Shown: positions 33,456-40,941 of the stretch, in pieces
Position numbering within the stretch: the stretch's first letter is position 1
How the letters are laid out: each line of letters opens with the position of its first letter
Origin: Streptomyces sp. NBRC 109706
Lineage (GTDB): Bacteria; Actinomycetota; Actinomycetes; Streptomycetales; Streptomycetaceae
Direction of reading: 5' to 3'
Length of the DNA: 64,000 nt
Assembly: GCF_000974485.1 (NCBI RefSeq)
Contig: NZ_BBOM01000006.1
Coordinates: 186,001 to 250,000, forward strand
The notes under the pieces: model-generated
The model's database searches: none
What the model was told of the DNA's origin: nothing
What the model saw: only the letters and a program-made list of their open reading frames with translations
Made by a program: the position numbers and the translations under genes

Positions 33456-33830
33456 TCAGAACGCGTGCGGACCGAAGCGGCCCCAGGCCACCAGGACCGC
33501 CGCGGCGAACAGCACCACATTGGTGGCGACGGCCTGACGTTCCCCACGGCGTTGGTGCACGACCATCGCGCCGACCATCAGCAGCGCCACCCCGACGGCG
33601 GCCGACGGCACCAGCACCGGCGCGATATCGACCATCGCCGGCAGGACGAGGCCGACCGCGCCCAGGAGTTCCAGGATCCCGATGGTCCGGATGAACGGAT
33701 CGCCGACCTCCGTCACGAACCCGTAGCCGGCGGCGGCCAGTTGCTCTCTCGTCCGGAGCAGCTTCAGCACGCCGCTGAACAGAAAGAGCGCGGCCAGCAG
33801 CGACGCGACAATCCACAGGGCAACGTTCAC
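33456..33830 (-). CDS. DoxX family membrane protein
   Basis: 124 aa with four hydrophobic helices and the DoxX core FSGVLKLLRTREQL and TIGILELLGAVGLVLP. DoxX-like proteins act in membrane redox and thiol homeostasis, though biochemical roles vary. It is divergent from the ECF41 sigma factor gene, and an ECF41-type promoter (33879-33905) points at it, matching the known habit of ECF41 factors of controlling an adjacent DoxX- or carboxymuconolactone-type gene. Confidence 0.85.
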   Translation of the reverse strand: MNVALWIVASLLAALFLFSGVLKLLRTREQLAAAGYGFVTEVGDPFIRTIGILELLGAVGLVLPAMVDIAPVLVPSAAVGVALLMVGAMVVHQRRGERQAVATNVVLFAAAVLVAWGRFGPHAF

Positions 33831-33878
33831 AGACGGTTCCTCCTCGCTGGGGTCGGAGCCCGGCGGGCTCGGAGGTAC

Positions 33879-33905
33879 GACGAAATGGACCCCCTTGATG
33901 TGAGG
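33879..33905 (-). promoter_or_regulatory. ECF41-type promoter in front of doxX
   Basis: Read on the minus strand: CCTCACA, 16 bases, CGTC. The reported ECF41 consensus is TGTCACA-N16-CGTC, so the -10 and spacing match exactly and five of seven -35 bases agree. It lies about 50 bases upstream of the doxX start and within the divergent region of the sigma gene. Confidence 0.65.
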
Positions 33906-33925
33906 TCCCCCTGGACGGCCGAACG

Positions 33926-34879
33926 GTGAGCACGCCCCCCGAGCCCGGGGAGGGGCGGCGCGAACCGGGGCCGGGCGCGGTCCTCGGGGAACGTCGTCAA
34001 CTGATCAATCTCGGCTACCGGTTCCTCGGCTCGCTCTCCGACGCCGAGGACGTGGTGCAGGAGACCTATGCCCGCTGGTACGCCCTGTCCGGGGAGCAGC
34101 GGGCGGCGATCGCCTCGCCCGGCGGCTGGTTGACGACGGTGGCGAGCCGGATCTGTCTCGATGTGCTGGGCTCGGCGCGGGCCAGGCGGGAGCGCTATGT
34201 CGGGGAGTGGATCCCGGAGCCGCTGCCCGACCGGACGGAGTGGATCGGCGGCCGCCGGGGCGACGCCGACGCCGACCCGGCGGACCGGGTCACCCTCGAC
34301 GAGTCCGTGCAGATGGCGTTTCTCGTCCTGTTGGAGTCGATGACGCCGGCCGAGCGGGTGGCGTTCCTTCTGCATGACGTCTTCCGCTACTCCTTCGCCG
34401 AGGTGGCGGAGATCGTCGGCCGCTCGCCGGCGGCCTGCCGGCAGCTGGCCTCGACGGGCCGACGGCGCGTCGCCGCCGCGCGTTCGACGGGGGCCGTCCC
34501 CCCGGCCCAACACGCCGAGGTCGTGCGGAGGTTCAGGCTGGCCTGGGAGGCCAGGGACATCGGGGCGCTGATCGCCGTCCTCGATCCCGAGGTGCGGGCC
34601 GTGGCCGACGGCGGCGGGCTGGCCAGCGCCGTGCCGCACCCCGTCGACGGCCGGGAGTCGGTCGCCCGGGTCCTGGTCGACCTCGCCAACGGCGTCTCCG
34701 CGACCGACGACGGCCCCGGAGTGGCGTTCCTGGAGCGCACCGTCAACGGCCAACCGGGGCTGGTGGCCCAGTGGCGGGGGGTCACCGTCGCGGTGCTGGC
34801 GTTCGAGGTCGCCGACGACCGGATCAGCCGCATCTGGGCCATGCGCAACCCGGAGAAGCTCCGCCCCTGGGCGGTCTGA
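33926..34879 (+). CDS. ECF41-family RNA polymerase sigma factor (SigJ-like) with SnoaL-like C-terminal domain
   Basis: 317 aa from GTG 33926. Sigma-2 region is at about residues 25-95 (LINLGYRFLGSLSDAEDVVQ; ARWYALSG), sigma-4 at about 125-185 (TPAERVAFLLHDVFRYSF; EVAEIVGRSPAACRQLAS). The last 110 residues (QHAEVVRRFRLAWEARDIGA onward) form the SnoaL-like extension that regulates ECF41 activity in place of an anti-sigma factor. ECF41 genes usually sit beside a DoxX, oxidoreductase or carboxymuconolactone decarboxylase gene, as here. The signal is unknown. Confidence 0.9.
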   Translation: MSTPPEPGEGRREPGPGAVLGERRQLINLGYRFLGSLSDAEDVVQETYARWYALSGEQRAAIASPGGWLTTVASRICLDVLGSARARRERYVGEWIPEPLPDRTEWIGGRRGDADADPADRVTLDESVQMAFLVLLESMTPAERVAFLLHDVFRYSFAEVAEIVGRSPAACRQLASTGRRRVAAARSTGAVPPAQHAEVVRRFRLAWEARDIGALIAVLDPEVRAVADGGGLASAVPHPVDGRESVARVLVDLANGVSATDDGPGVAFLERTVNGQPGLVAQWRGVTVAVLAFEVADDRISRIWAMRNPEKLRPWAV

Positions 34880-34925
34880 CACCGCCCGCCCGCAAGGCGT
34901 CCGAACCCACGTTGAGGAGTTGCTG

Positions 34926-36938
34926 GTGCTTAACGTCTGTATCGTCGGCACGGGACCCCGGGGGCTCTCCGTGCTGGAGCGCGTCTGTGCCAACGAACGA
35001 AAATCGCCGAGCCACCCGGCGGTGACCGTGCATGTCGTGGACCCGTACCCGCCGGGCCCGGGGAGGGTGTGGCGCACCGACCAGTCGCGGCTGCTGCTGA
35101 TGAACACCGTGGCCTCGCAGGTCACCGTCTACACCGACGACAGCGTGGTGATGGACGGGCCGGTGGAGGCCGGCCCCAGCCTCCATGAGTGGGCCGCCGA
35201 CCTGGCCAAACGCGCCGACGCGCCCGAGGTGCGCGCCCGTTGCTCCGAGGCGACGCTGGCCGAGGCGCGCCGCCTCGGCCCGGACGCCTACCCGACGCGC
35301 GCCTTCTACGGCGACTATCTGACGGACGCCTTCCGGGCGATCGTCCAGGGCGCGCCCGACCATGTCACCGTCGTCGAACACCGCACCCGGGCATGTGAGT
35401 TGACCGAGGACCCGGGCGCGGGCGGCGCCCAGGCGCTGGCCCTGGCCGACGGCCGGACGCTCACCGGGCTCGACGCCGTGGTGCTGGCGCTGGGCCATGT
35501 GCCGGCCCGACCCACCCGGCGGGAGGCCGCTTTGGCCGAGTCCGCCGCCGCGCACGGCCTTCGCTACTTCGCACCGGCGAACCCCGCCGATGTGGACTTC
35601 TCCGCGATAGGACCGGGTGAGACGACCTTGGTCCGCGGCCTGGGGCTGAACTTCTTCGATGTGCTGGCGCTGCTCACCGAGGGCCGCGGGGGAGCCTTCG
35701 AACGGGTCGGCGACGCGCTGCGCTACCGCCCCTCCGGCCGGGAGCCGCATATCGTGGCCGGCTCACGACGCGGCGTTCCCTACCATGCGCGCGGCGAGAA
35801 CCAGAAGGGTCCCTACGGGCGTTATATGCCCAGGCTGCTCACCCTGGAGCGCATCGCCCGGTTGCATGAGCGAGCGGCGGAGGGCGAACGGCTGCATTTC
35901 GCAACCGACCTCTGGCCGTTGATCGCCAAGGAGGTGGAGAGCGTCTACTACGGCACGCTGCTCGCCGCCGGCGGGCGCAGCCGGGAACGCGAGGCGTTCG
36001 TCCGCCGCTATCTGGCCGCCCGGGGCCCGGAGGCGGAGGCCGAACTGCTGGACGCCACGGGCATCGCGCCGGGCGACCGCTGGGACTGGGAGACCGTCGC
36101 CCACCCCTACCGGGGCCGGGACTTCGCCGACCGCGCCGACTTCCGCGCCTGGCTGCTCGACCATCTGGCCGCCGATGTCCGGGAGGCCAGGGCGGGCAAT
36201 GTCGACAGCCCGCTGAAGTCGGCGCTCGACGTGCTGCGGGATCTGCGCAACGAGATCCGACTCGCCGTCGACCACGGCCGGCTGGCCGGCGACTCCTACC
36301 GCGACGATCTGCAGTCCTGGTACACCCCGCTCAACGCGTTTCTCTCCATCGGCCCGCCCGCCTCCCGGATCGAGGAGCTGATCGCGCTGCTCAGGGCCGG
36401 TGTGGTCGAGATCCTGGGCCCCGACGCGCGGGTCTCCGCCCCCGATCCCCGGGACCAACTCCCGCCGGGGGCGGCCGCGTTCACCGCCGTCTCGGCCGTG
36501 CCGGGGCCGCCCGTGCGGGCCACCGCCCTGGTGGAGGCGCGGGTCCAGGAGCCGGATCTGCCGCGCACCGCCGATCCGTTGCTGAGCGATCTGGTGCGGC
36601 GCGGCCAGGCGGCCAGGCACCGCATCGACGGCACCTGCGGCACCCGTTACGAGACGGCAGGGCTGGCCGTCACCGAACGCCCCTACCAGCTGATCGACCG
36701 AGCCGGCCGCCCGCATCCCCGGCGCTTCGCCTACGGTGTGCCCACGGAAACCGTCCACTGGGTGACGGCGGCCGGGATCCGTCCCGGCGTCAACTCCGTG
36801 ACGCTGGGCGACGCGGACGCCATCGCCCGCGCCGTGCTCGCTCTCCCCGCCCACGCGGCGCCCTCGAACCCGACCCCGGCGGCCGTCCCGTCCGGGGACG
36901 GCGCCCCGCCCACCGATCCCGTCGAGGTGAACGCATGA
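34926..36938 (+). CDS. FAD-dependent amino-acid N-hydroxylating monooxygenase, CreE-like (nitrosuccinate synthase candidate)
   Basis: 670 aa. FAD motif VCIVGTGPRGLSVLERV, then WRTDQSRLLLMNTVASQVTV, and GLGLNFFDVLALLTEGRGG. GTG 34926 is preferred over the TTG at 34920 because GAGGAG ends six bases before it. It overlaps by four bases a PcaB-superfamily lyase gene. In cremeomycin and fosfazinomycin biosynthesis a monooxygenase of this type (CreE) oxidises aspartate to nitrosuccinate and a PcaB-like lyase (CreD) releases nitrous acid. The pairing is the main evidence; the enzyme alone would be a generic FAD/NAD(P)-binding protein. A paralogue lies at 17971-19857. Confidence 0.75.
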   Translation: MLNVCIVGTGPRGLSVLERVCANERKSPSHPAVTVHVVDPYPPGPGRVWRTDQSRLLLMNTVASQVTVYTDDSVVMDGPVEAGPSLHEWAADLAKRADAPEVRARCSEATLAEARRLGPDAYPTRAFYGDYLTDAFRAIVQGAPDHVTVVEHRTRACELTEDPGAGGAQALALADGRTLTGLDAVVLALGHVPARPTRREAALAESAAAHGLRYFAPANPADVDFSAIGPGETTLVRGLGLNFFDVLALLTEGRGGAFERVGDALRYRPSGREPHIVAGSRRGVPYHARGENQKGPYGRYMPRLLTLERIARLHERAAEGERLHFATDLWPLIAKEVESVYYGTLLAAGGRSREREAFVRRYLAARGPEAEAELLDATGIAPGDRWDWETVAHPYRGRDFADRADFRAWLLDHLAADVREARAGNVDSPLKSALDVLRDLRNEIRLAVDHGRLAGDSYRDDLQSWYTPLNAFLSIGPPASRIEELIALLRAGVVEILGPDARVSAPDPRDQLPPGAAAFTAVSAVPGPPVRATALVEARVQEPDLPRTADPLLSDLVRRGQAARHRIDGTCGTRYETAGLAVTERPYQLIDRAGRPHPRRFAYGVPTETVHWVTAAGIRPGVNSVTLGDADAIARAVLALPAHAAPSNPTPAAVPSGDGAPPTDPVEVNA

Positions 36939-38377
36939 CCAAGGACAACGCCCCGCGCGACGAACCGACCGTCCCGGGGCCGGACGCCGGACTGCTCTCC
37001 CCGGTCCGGGCCGGCACCCCGGCCGAGGCAGCGACCTCCGATACGGCCTGGCTCCAGGCCATGTTGGACGCCGAGGCCGCCCTGGCCCGCGCCCAGGCCA
37101 CCATCGGCACCGTGCCGGCCTCGGCCGCCGCCGCCATCACCGAGGCCGCGCGCGCCGAACGGCTCGATGTGCGCGAACTCGCCGTCGCCGCCCGGGAGAC
37201 GGCCAATCCCGTGGTCGGCCTGATCCGCGCGTTCACCCGGGTGGTCGCCGCCGCATCTCCCGAGGCCGCCGAGTATGTCCACCACGGCTCCACCAGCCAG
37301 GACGTCTTCGACACCGGCGCCATGCTGGTTGCCGCCCGCACCCTGCGCCTGATCCACGCCGATCTGGAACGGGCCGCCGCCGCGCTCGGCGAACTCGCCG
37401 CCGTCCACCGCGACACCCCGATGGCCGGACGCACCCTCGCGCTGCACGCGGTGCCCACGACCTTCGGGCTGAAGGCCGCCGGCTGGCGCCGGCTGCTGCT
37501 GGACGCCCGTGACCGGATCGGCGCGGTGCTCGACGGCGGGCTGCCCGTCTCCCTCGGCGGCGCCGCCGGCACCCTCGCCGGCTATCTGGAGTTCGCCCTC
37601 GGCGGCGTCGACGGACCCCCGACCCCGGAGGCGACCGACGCCTATGTGGAACGGCTGCTCGACGCCTACGCCGCCGAAACCGGCCTGGCCAAACCGCCGT
37701 TGCCCTGGCACGCGCTGCGCACCCCGATGGCCGACCTGGCCGCCGCCCTCGGCTTTGTGGCCGGCGCGCTCGGCAAGATCGCCGTCGACGTCCAGTCGTT
37801 GACCAGGACCGAGGTCGGCGAGGTCACCGAGCCGGCCGTCGAGGGACGCGGCGCGTCCTCCGCCATGCCGCACAAGCGCAACCCGGTGCTGGCCACCCTG
37901 CTGCGCAGCGCCGCGCTCCAGGTGCCGGTGCTGGCCGCGGGACTGACCCAGTGCCTGGTCACCGAGGACGAACGCTCGGCCGGCGTCTGGCACGCCGAAT
38001 GGCAGCTGCTCCGCGAATGCCTCCGCCTGGCCGGCGGCGCCGCGCACACCGCCGTCGAACTCGCGGAGGGCCTGGTGGTGCGCCCCGAACGCATGCGGGA
38101 CAACCTGGAGTTGACGGGCAGCCAGCTGGTGTCGGAACGCGTCTCGGCCACCCTGGCGCCCAAGCTCGGCAAGGCCCGCGCCAAGGCCCTGCTCACCCGT
38201 GCCTCCGCCGAGGCCGACCGCACCGGCCGCCCCCTGGCCGACACCCTCGCCACCCTGCCCGAGGTCGCCGAACACCTCACCGACGAACAGGTCGGGCGGT
38301 TGTTGGAGCCAGGCGGCTACACGGGCGCGGCGGGCACCCTGGTCGACCGCGAACTGCGCGACGGCGACAGGCCCTAG
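36935..38377 (+). CDS. PcaB/fumarase-superfamily lyase, CreD-like (nitrosuccinate lyase candidate)
   Basis: 480 aa helical lyase of the aspartase/fumarase superfamily. The signature GASSAMPHKRNPV carries the flexible-loop serine and HGSTSQDVFDTGA the substrate-binding region, placing it closest to 3-carboxy-cis,cis-muconate cycloisomerase (PcaB). No protocatechuate genes are present; instead it is coupled (ATGA) to a CreE-like monooxygenase, so cleavage of nitrosuccinate to fumarate and nitrous acid is the better reading. Its TAG and the convergent P450 TAG share the four bases CTAG at 38374-38377. Confidence 0.78.
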   Translation: MTKDNAPRDEPTVPGPDAGLLSPVRAGTPAEAATSDTAWLQAMLDAEAALARAQATIGTVPASAAAAITEAARAERLDVRELAVAARETANPVVGLIRAFTRVVAAASPEAAEYVHHGSTSQDVFDTGAMLVAARTLRLIHADLERAAAALGELAAVHRDTPMAGRTLALHAVPTTFGLKAAGWRRLLLDARDRIGAVLDGGLPVSLGGAAGTLAGYLEFALGGVDGPPTPEATDAYVERLLDAYAAETGLAKPPLPWHALRTPMADLAAALGFVAGALGKIAVDVQSLTRTEVGEVTEPAVEGRGASSAMPHKRNPVLATLLRSAALQVPVLAAGLTQCLVTEDERSAGVWHAEWQLLRECLRLAGGAAHTAVELAEGLVVRPERMRDNLELTGSQLVSERVSATLAPKLGKARAKALLTRASAEADRTGRPLADTLATLPEVAEHLTDEQVGRLLEPGGYTGAAGTLVDRELRDGDRP

Positions 38378-39579
38378 GACGGCTCCGGGACACTGGCCAG
38401 CGGGGTGAACCTGACCGGGAGTTGGGCCAGCGCGCGGTGGAACGGGCCGGGCCGGTAGCGCAGTTCGGACGGGTCGGTGGCCAACTCCATATCGCTGAGA
38501 TGGCTGGTCAGTTGCTCGATCGCGGTGATCGCGATCAGCAACGCCGGCTGGCGTGCCGGACAGCCGTGCGGGCCCGCCGCCCAGGCGAGATGCGCGTTCT
38601 CCCCGGCCCGCCCGAGATCGTCCCCGGTCGGCGGCCTCGACTGACGGTTGGCCGCCGCATAGGAGACCAGAATCAGCTGGTCCTTGCGCAGCCGGTGCCC
38701 GTGGAACTCCATGTCGCGACGCGGATAATGGGCGGAGAAGTTGGCGAACGGCGGGTCCTCCCAGAGGACTTCGTTGATCGCCTCATGCGCGGTCATCGCC
38801 CCGCCGTAGAGCGAACCGGCATAGCGCGGGTCGGTCAGCATCCGCAGCAGCGCGTTGCCGATCAGAGCGGTGCTCGGCTCGTGGCCGGCGCTCATGGTGA
38901 GGGTGATCTGCCGGATCGCCTCGTCGTTGTCCAACCCCGCCGGATGCGCCAGGAACCACGACGTCAGATCGCGCCCCGGCGCCGCCCGCCGCTCGGCCAC
39001 CAGCCTGGTCACCACCGCGACCAGATCCGCGTAGGCCGCCGCGGCGTCCTTCGTCGAGTTGATCATGCCGGCCATGCCGGCGACCAGCCGGTCGCTGTCC
39101 TCGTCCGGCACGCCGAACCAGATGTTGAACACCCGCAGCGGCAACTGCCTGGCGTACTGCGCCACCAGATCGGCGCGCCCGGTCCCGGCGAAGTCCCGCA
39201 GCAGCAGCCGCGCGGCCCGCGCCACCTGCTTCTGCAGCACATGGGGCTCGATCATGCCCAGGCTGTCCGTGATCGCCGCCCGGTAGCGGGCGTGCGTCTC
39301 CCCGTCGCTGAACAACGCGGTCGGCCGGTAGGCCAGCATCGGCAGGATCGGCGAGTCCGGCGGCACCGTCGCCTGCCAGGCACGCGGATCCTTGGAGAAG
39401 CTGTCCGCGTCCCGCAGCAGATCCAACGCCGCCTGGTAGTCGAGGACCAGCAGCGCCTCGATACCCGGCACCAACTCCACCGGCCCGATGGGCCCATGGG
39501 CCCGCAACCGCTCGTAGTGGCCGGCGGGATCGGCGGCGAAATCCGGACCGTACAGGGCGAGTGGCACGCCGGTGGTCAT
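38374..39579 (-). CDS. Conservon cytochrome P450, CYP157-like, lacking the ExxR motif
   Basis: 401 aa. Heme ligand Cys340 in WAAGPHGCPAR and I-helix AGHEPST (231-237) are present. The K-helix ExxR, nearly universal in P450s, reads Glu270-Val-Leu-Trp273. S. coelicolor CYP157C1, also encoded in a conservon, is the known precedent for loss of the ExxR arginine. It is the distal gene of the cvn operon here, 12 bases after the GTPase stop. Such P450s are proposed to act with the CvnA-D membrane complex; no substrate is established. Electron donor proteins are not encoded nearby. Confidence 0.85.
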   Translation of the reverse strand: MTTGVPLALYGPDFAADPAGHYERLRAHGPIGPVELVPGIEALLVLDYQAALDLLRDADSFSKDPRAWQATVPPDSPILPMLAYRPTALFSDGETHARYRAAITDSLGMIEPHVLQKQVARAARLLLRDFAGTGRADLVAQYARQLPLRVFNIWFGVPDEDSDRLVAGMAGMINSTKDAAAAYADLVAVVTRLVAERRAAPGRDLTSWFLAHPAGLDNDEAIRQITLTMSAGHEPSTALIGNALLRMLTDPRYAGSLYGGAMTAHEAINEVLWEDPPFANFSAHYPRRDMEFHGHRLRKDQLILVSYAAANRQSRPPTGDDLGRAGENAHLAWAAGPHGCPARQPALLIAITAIEQLTSHLSDMELATDPSELRYRPGPFHRALAQLPVRFTPLASVPEPS

Positions 39580-39591
39580 GGCTGGTGGTCC

Positions 39592-40122
39592 TTAGGGCAG
39601 TCGGGTCAGAACATGCTCGGCCAGCGCGATCAACGCGGCGACGCCGCCTCGACGGTCACGCGCGTCACACTGCACGAGCGGGGTGCCGGGGTGCAGATCG
39701 AGATGTGCGCGCAGCACCTCGTCGTCGTACTCCGGCGCGTCCGGGAAACGGTTGACGGCCACGGCATAGGGCAACCCCTGCTCCTCCACCGCGTCCATCA
39801 CGGGGAACGAGTCGCCGAGCCGCCGGGTGTCGGCGAGCACCAGCGCGCCCAGCGCCCCCCTGGCGATGTCCTCCCACAACGGGAAGAACCGCTCCTGCCC
39901 CGGCGTGCCGAAGAGATAGAGCACCACATCGTCCGGCACGGTGAGCCGGCCGAAGTCCACGGCCACGGTCGTGGTCGTCTTCGCCGGCACCCCGGACAGA
40001 TCGTCCAACTCGACGCTGGACTGGGTCATCACCTCCTCCGTGTGCAGGGGGCGAATTTCGGACAGGGTACGTATCAGGGTGGTCTTGCCGACTCCGAAGG
40101 GGCCGGTGACCACGAGTTTCAT
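39592..40122 (-). CDS. cvnD: Conservon small GTPase CvnD
   Basis: 176 aa from ATG 40122. P-loop GPFGVGKTT, switch region TTTTVAVDFGRL, G3 GTPGQERF and a guanine-specificity-like AVNRF are all visible. It is a Ras-like/MglA-related GTPase of the conservon family that binds the membrane-associated Cvn complex. An upstream extension in frame has no good start. Gene order histidine-kinase-like, roadblock, DUF742, GTPase, P450 is the diagnostic cvn order. Confidence 0.88.
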   Translation of the reverse strand: MKLVVTGPFGVGKTTLIRTLSEIRPLHTEEVMTQSSVELDDLSGVPAKTTTTVAVDFGRLTVPDDVVLYLFGTPGQERFFPLWEDIARGALGALVLADTRRLGDSFPVMDAVEEQGLPYAVAVNRFPDAPEYDDEVLRAHLDLHPGTPLVQCDARDRRGGVAALIALAEHVLTRLP

Positions 40123-40159
40123 CAGGGTCTGCCCGCCGTCTGGCAGGTATCCGACCCGA

Positions 40160-40516
40160 TCAACTGAGGGCGCGGAGTCCAACGAGAAGCCTCTCGACGA
40201 GCGAACGGTCGATCTCCTGTGCCGGAGGCACCGGTGGACGGGCATGCAGATGGCCGCGTTCGATCAGATCGGCGGCAAGGATCACGGTGGCGCTCACCGG
40301 CAGACCGAGATGAGCCGCACACTCCACCAGGCTGAGCGCCCCGGGCTCCAACAACTCGCACAGGCTACGGTGTTCGGGCCCTAAGGAACCCCCGGGGTCG
40401 GGTGGCGCCACCAGAATCAGCACCGTAAGCCGCTCCAGGTCCGGGCGCGGCGCGACCGGACGTCCCCCCGTCACCAGATAAGCGGGGACCAGTCGGCGTC
40501 GCGGCGCTCGGCTCAT
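40160..40516 (-). CDS. cvnC: Conservon DUF742 protein CvnC, TTA codon
   Basis: 118 aa, with the DUF742 pattern RLVPAYLVTGGRP, SLCELLEPGALSLVECAAHL and HLHARPPVPP. Possibly a winged-helix-like adaptor linking roadblock protein and GTPase. Leu45 is encoded by TTA (plus-strand bases 40382-40384), so in Streptomyces its translation could depend on bldA. It overlaps the CvnB gene by four bases. The 37-base gap to cvnD is the widest inside the operon. Confidence 0.88.
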   Translation of the reverse strand: MSRAPRRRLVPAYLVTGGRPVAPRPDLERLTVLILVAPPDPGGSLGPEHRSLCELLEPGALSLVECAAHLGLPVSATVILAADLIERGHLHARPPVPPAQEIDRSLVERLLVGLRALS

Positions 40517-40941
40517 GGCGTGGCGGCGGCATCCGGGTGGCGGGCGGGAGCAGCCATCGCCCTGGCCAGCGCGGCGACCTGCACCTGCATCTGGTAGGCG
40601 ATATTGCCCAGTTGGGCCTCCGGCTCGGCGAAGAGCGCCAACGAGGTGTTCTGCCCGGCGGGCACCACGATGGCGAACCCCTCCTTGGACTCCACCACCG
40701 TCTGCTGCAGCCCCGGCGCCTCCTCCTCGGTGAACGAGGTGGTGAAGGCGCGTGCGGCGGCGTGCAGGGTCGCCGTCATCGCGGCCACCCGCTCGGCCGA
40801 CGCCCGGCCCAACTCGGGTGAACTGCCCTCGACCAGACCGTCGCCGGTGGCGATCACCGCGTGTCGAACGCCTGGCAGCTCAAGCAGCGGTGTGAGAACC
40901 CAGGCCAGGCCATCGGCTGCTCTGGCGTTTGGGGTGGTCAC
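40513..40941 (-). CDS. cvnB: Conservon roadblock/LC7 protein CvnB
   Basis: 142 aa from GTG 40941, which overlaps the CvnA stop (GTGA). The roadblock fold is seen in LAWVLTPLLELPGVRHAVIA, TGDGLVEGSS and GFAIVVPAGQNTSLALFAEP. CvnB is the MglB-like partner of the CvnD GTPase and may act as its regulator. The Ala-rich C-terminal helix (YQMQVQVAALARAMAAPAR) is typical. Confidence 0.9.
   Translation of the reverse strand: MTTPNARAADGLAWVLTPLLELPGVRHAVIATGDGLVEGSSPELGRASAERVAAMTATLHAAARAFTTSFTEEEAPGLQQTVVESKEGFAIVVPAGQNTSLALFAEPEAQLGNIAYQMQVQVAALARAMAAPARHPDAAATP

Noticed and set aside
36935..38377. Protocatechuate pathway PcaB cycloisomerase
   Set aside because: No pca genes are adjacent and the lyase is coupled to a CreE-like oxygenase, so a nitrosuccinate lyase is the better reading.
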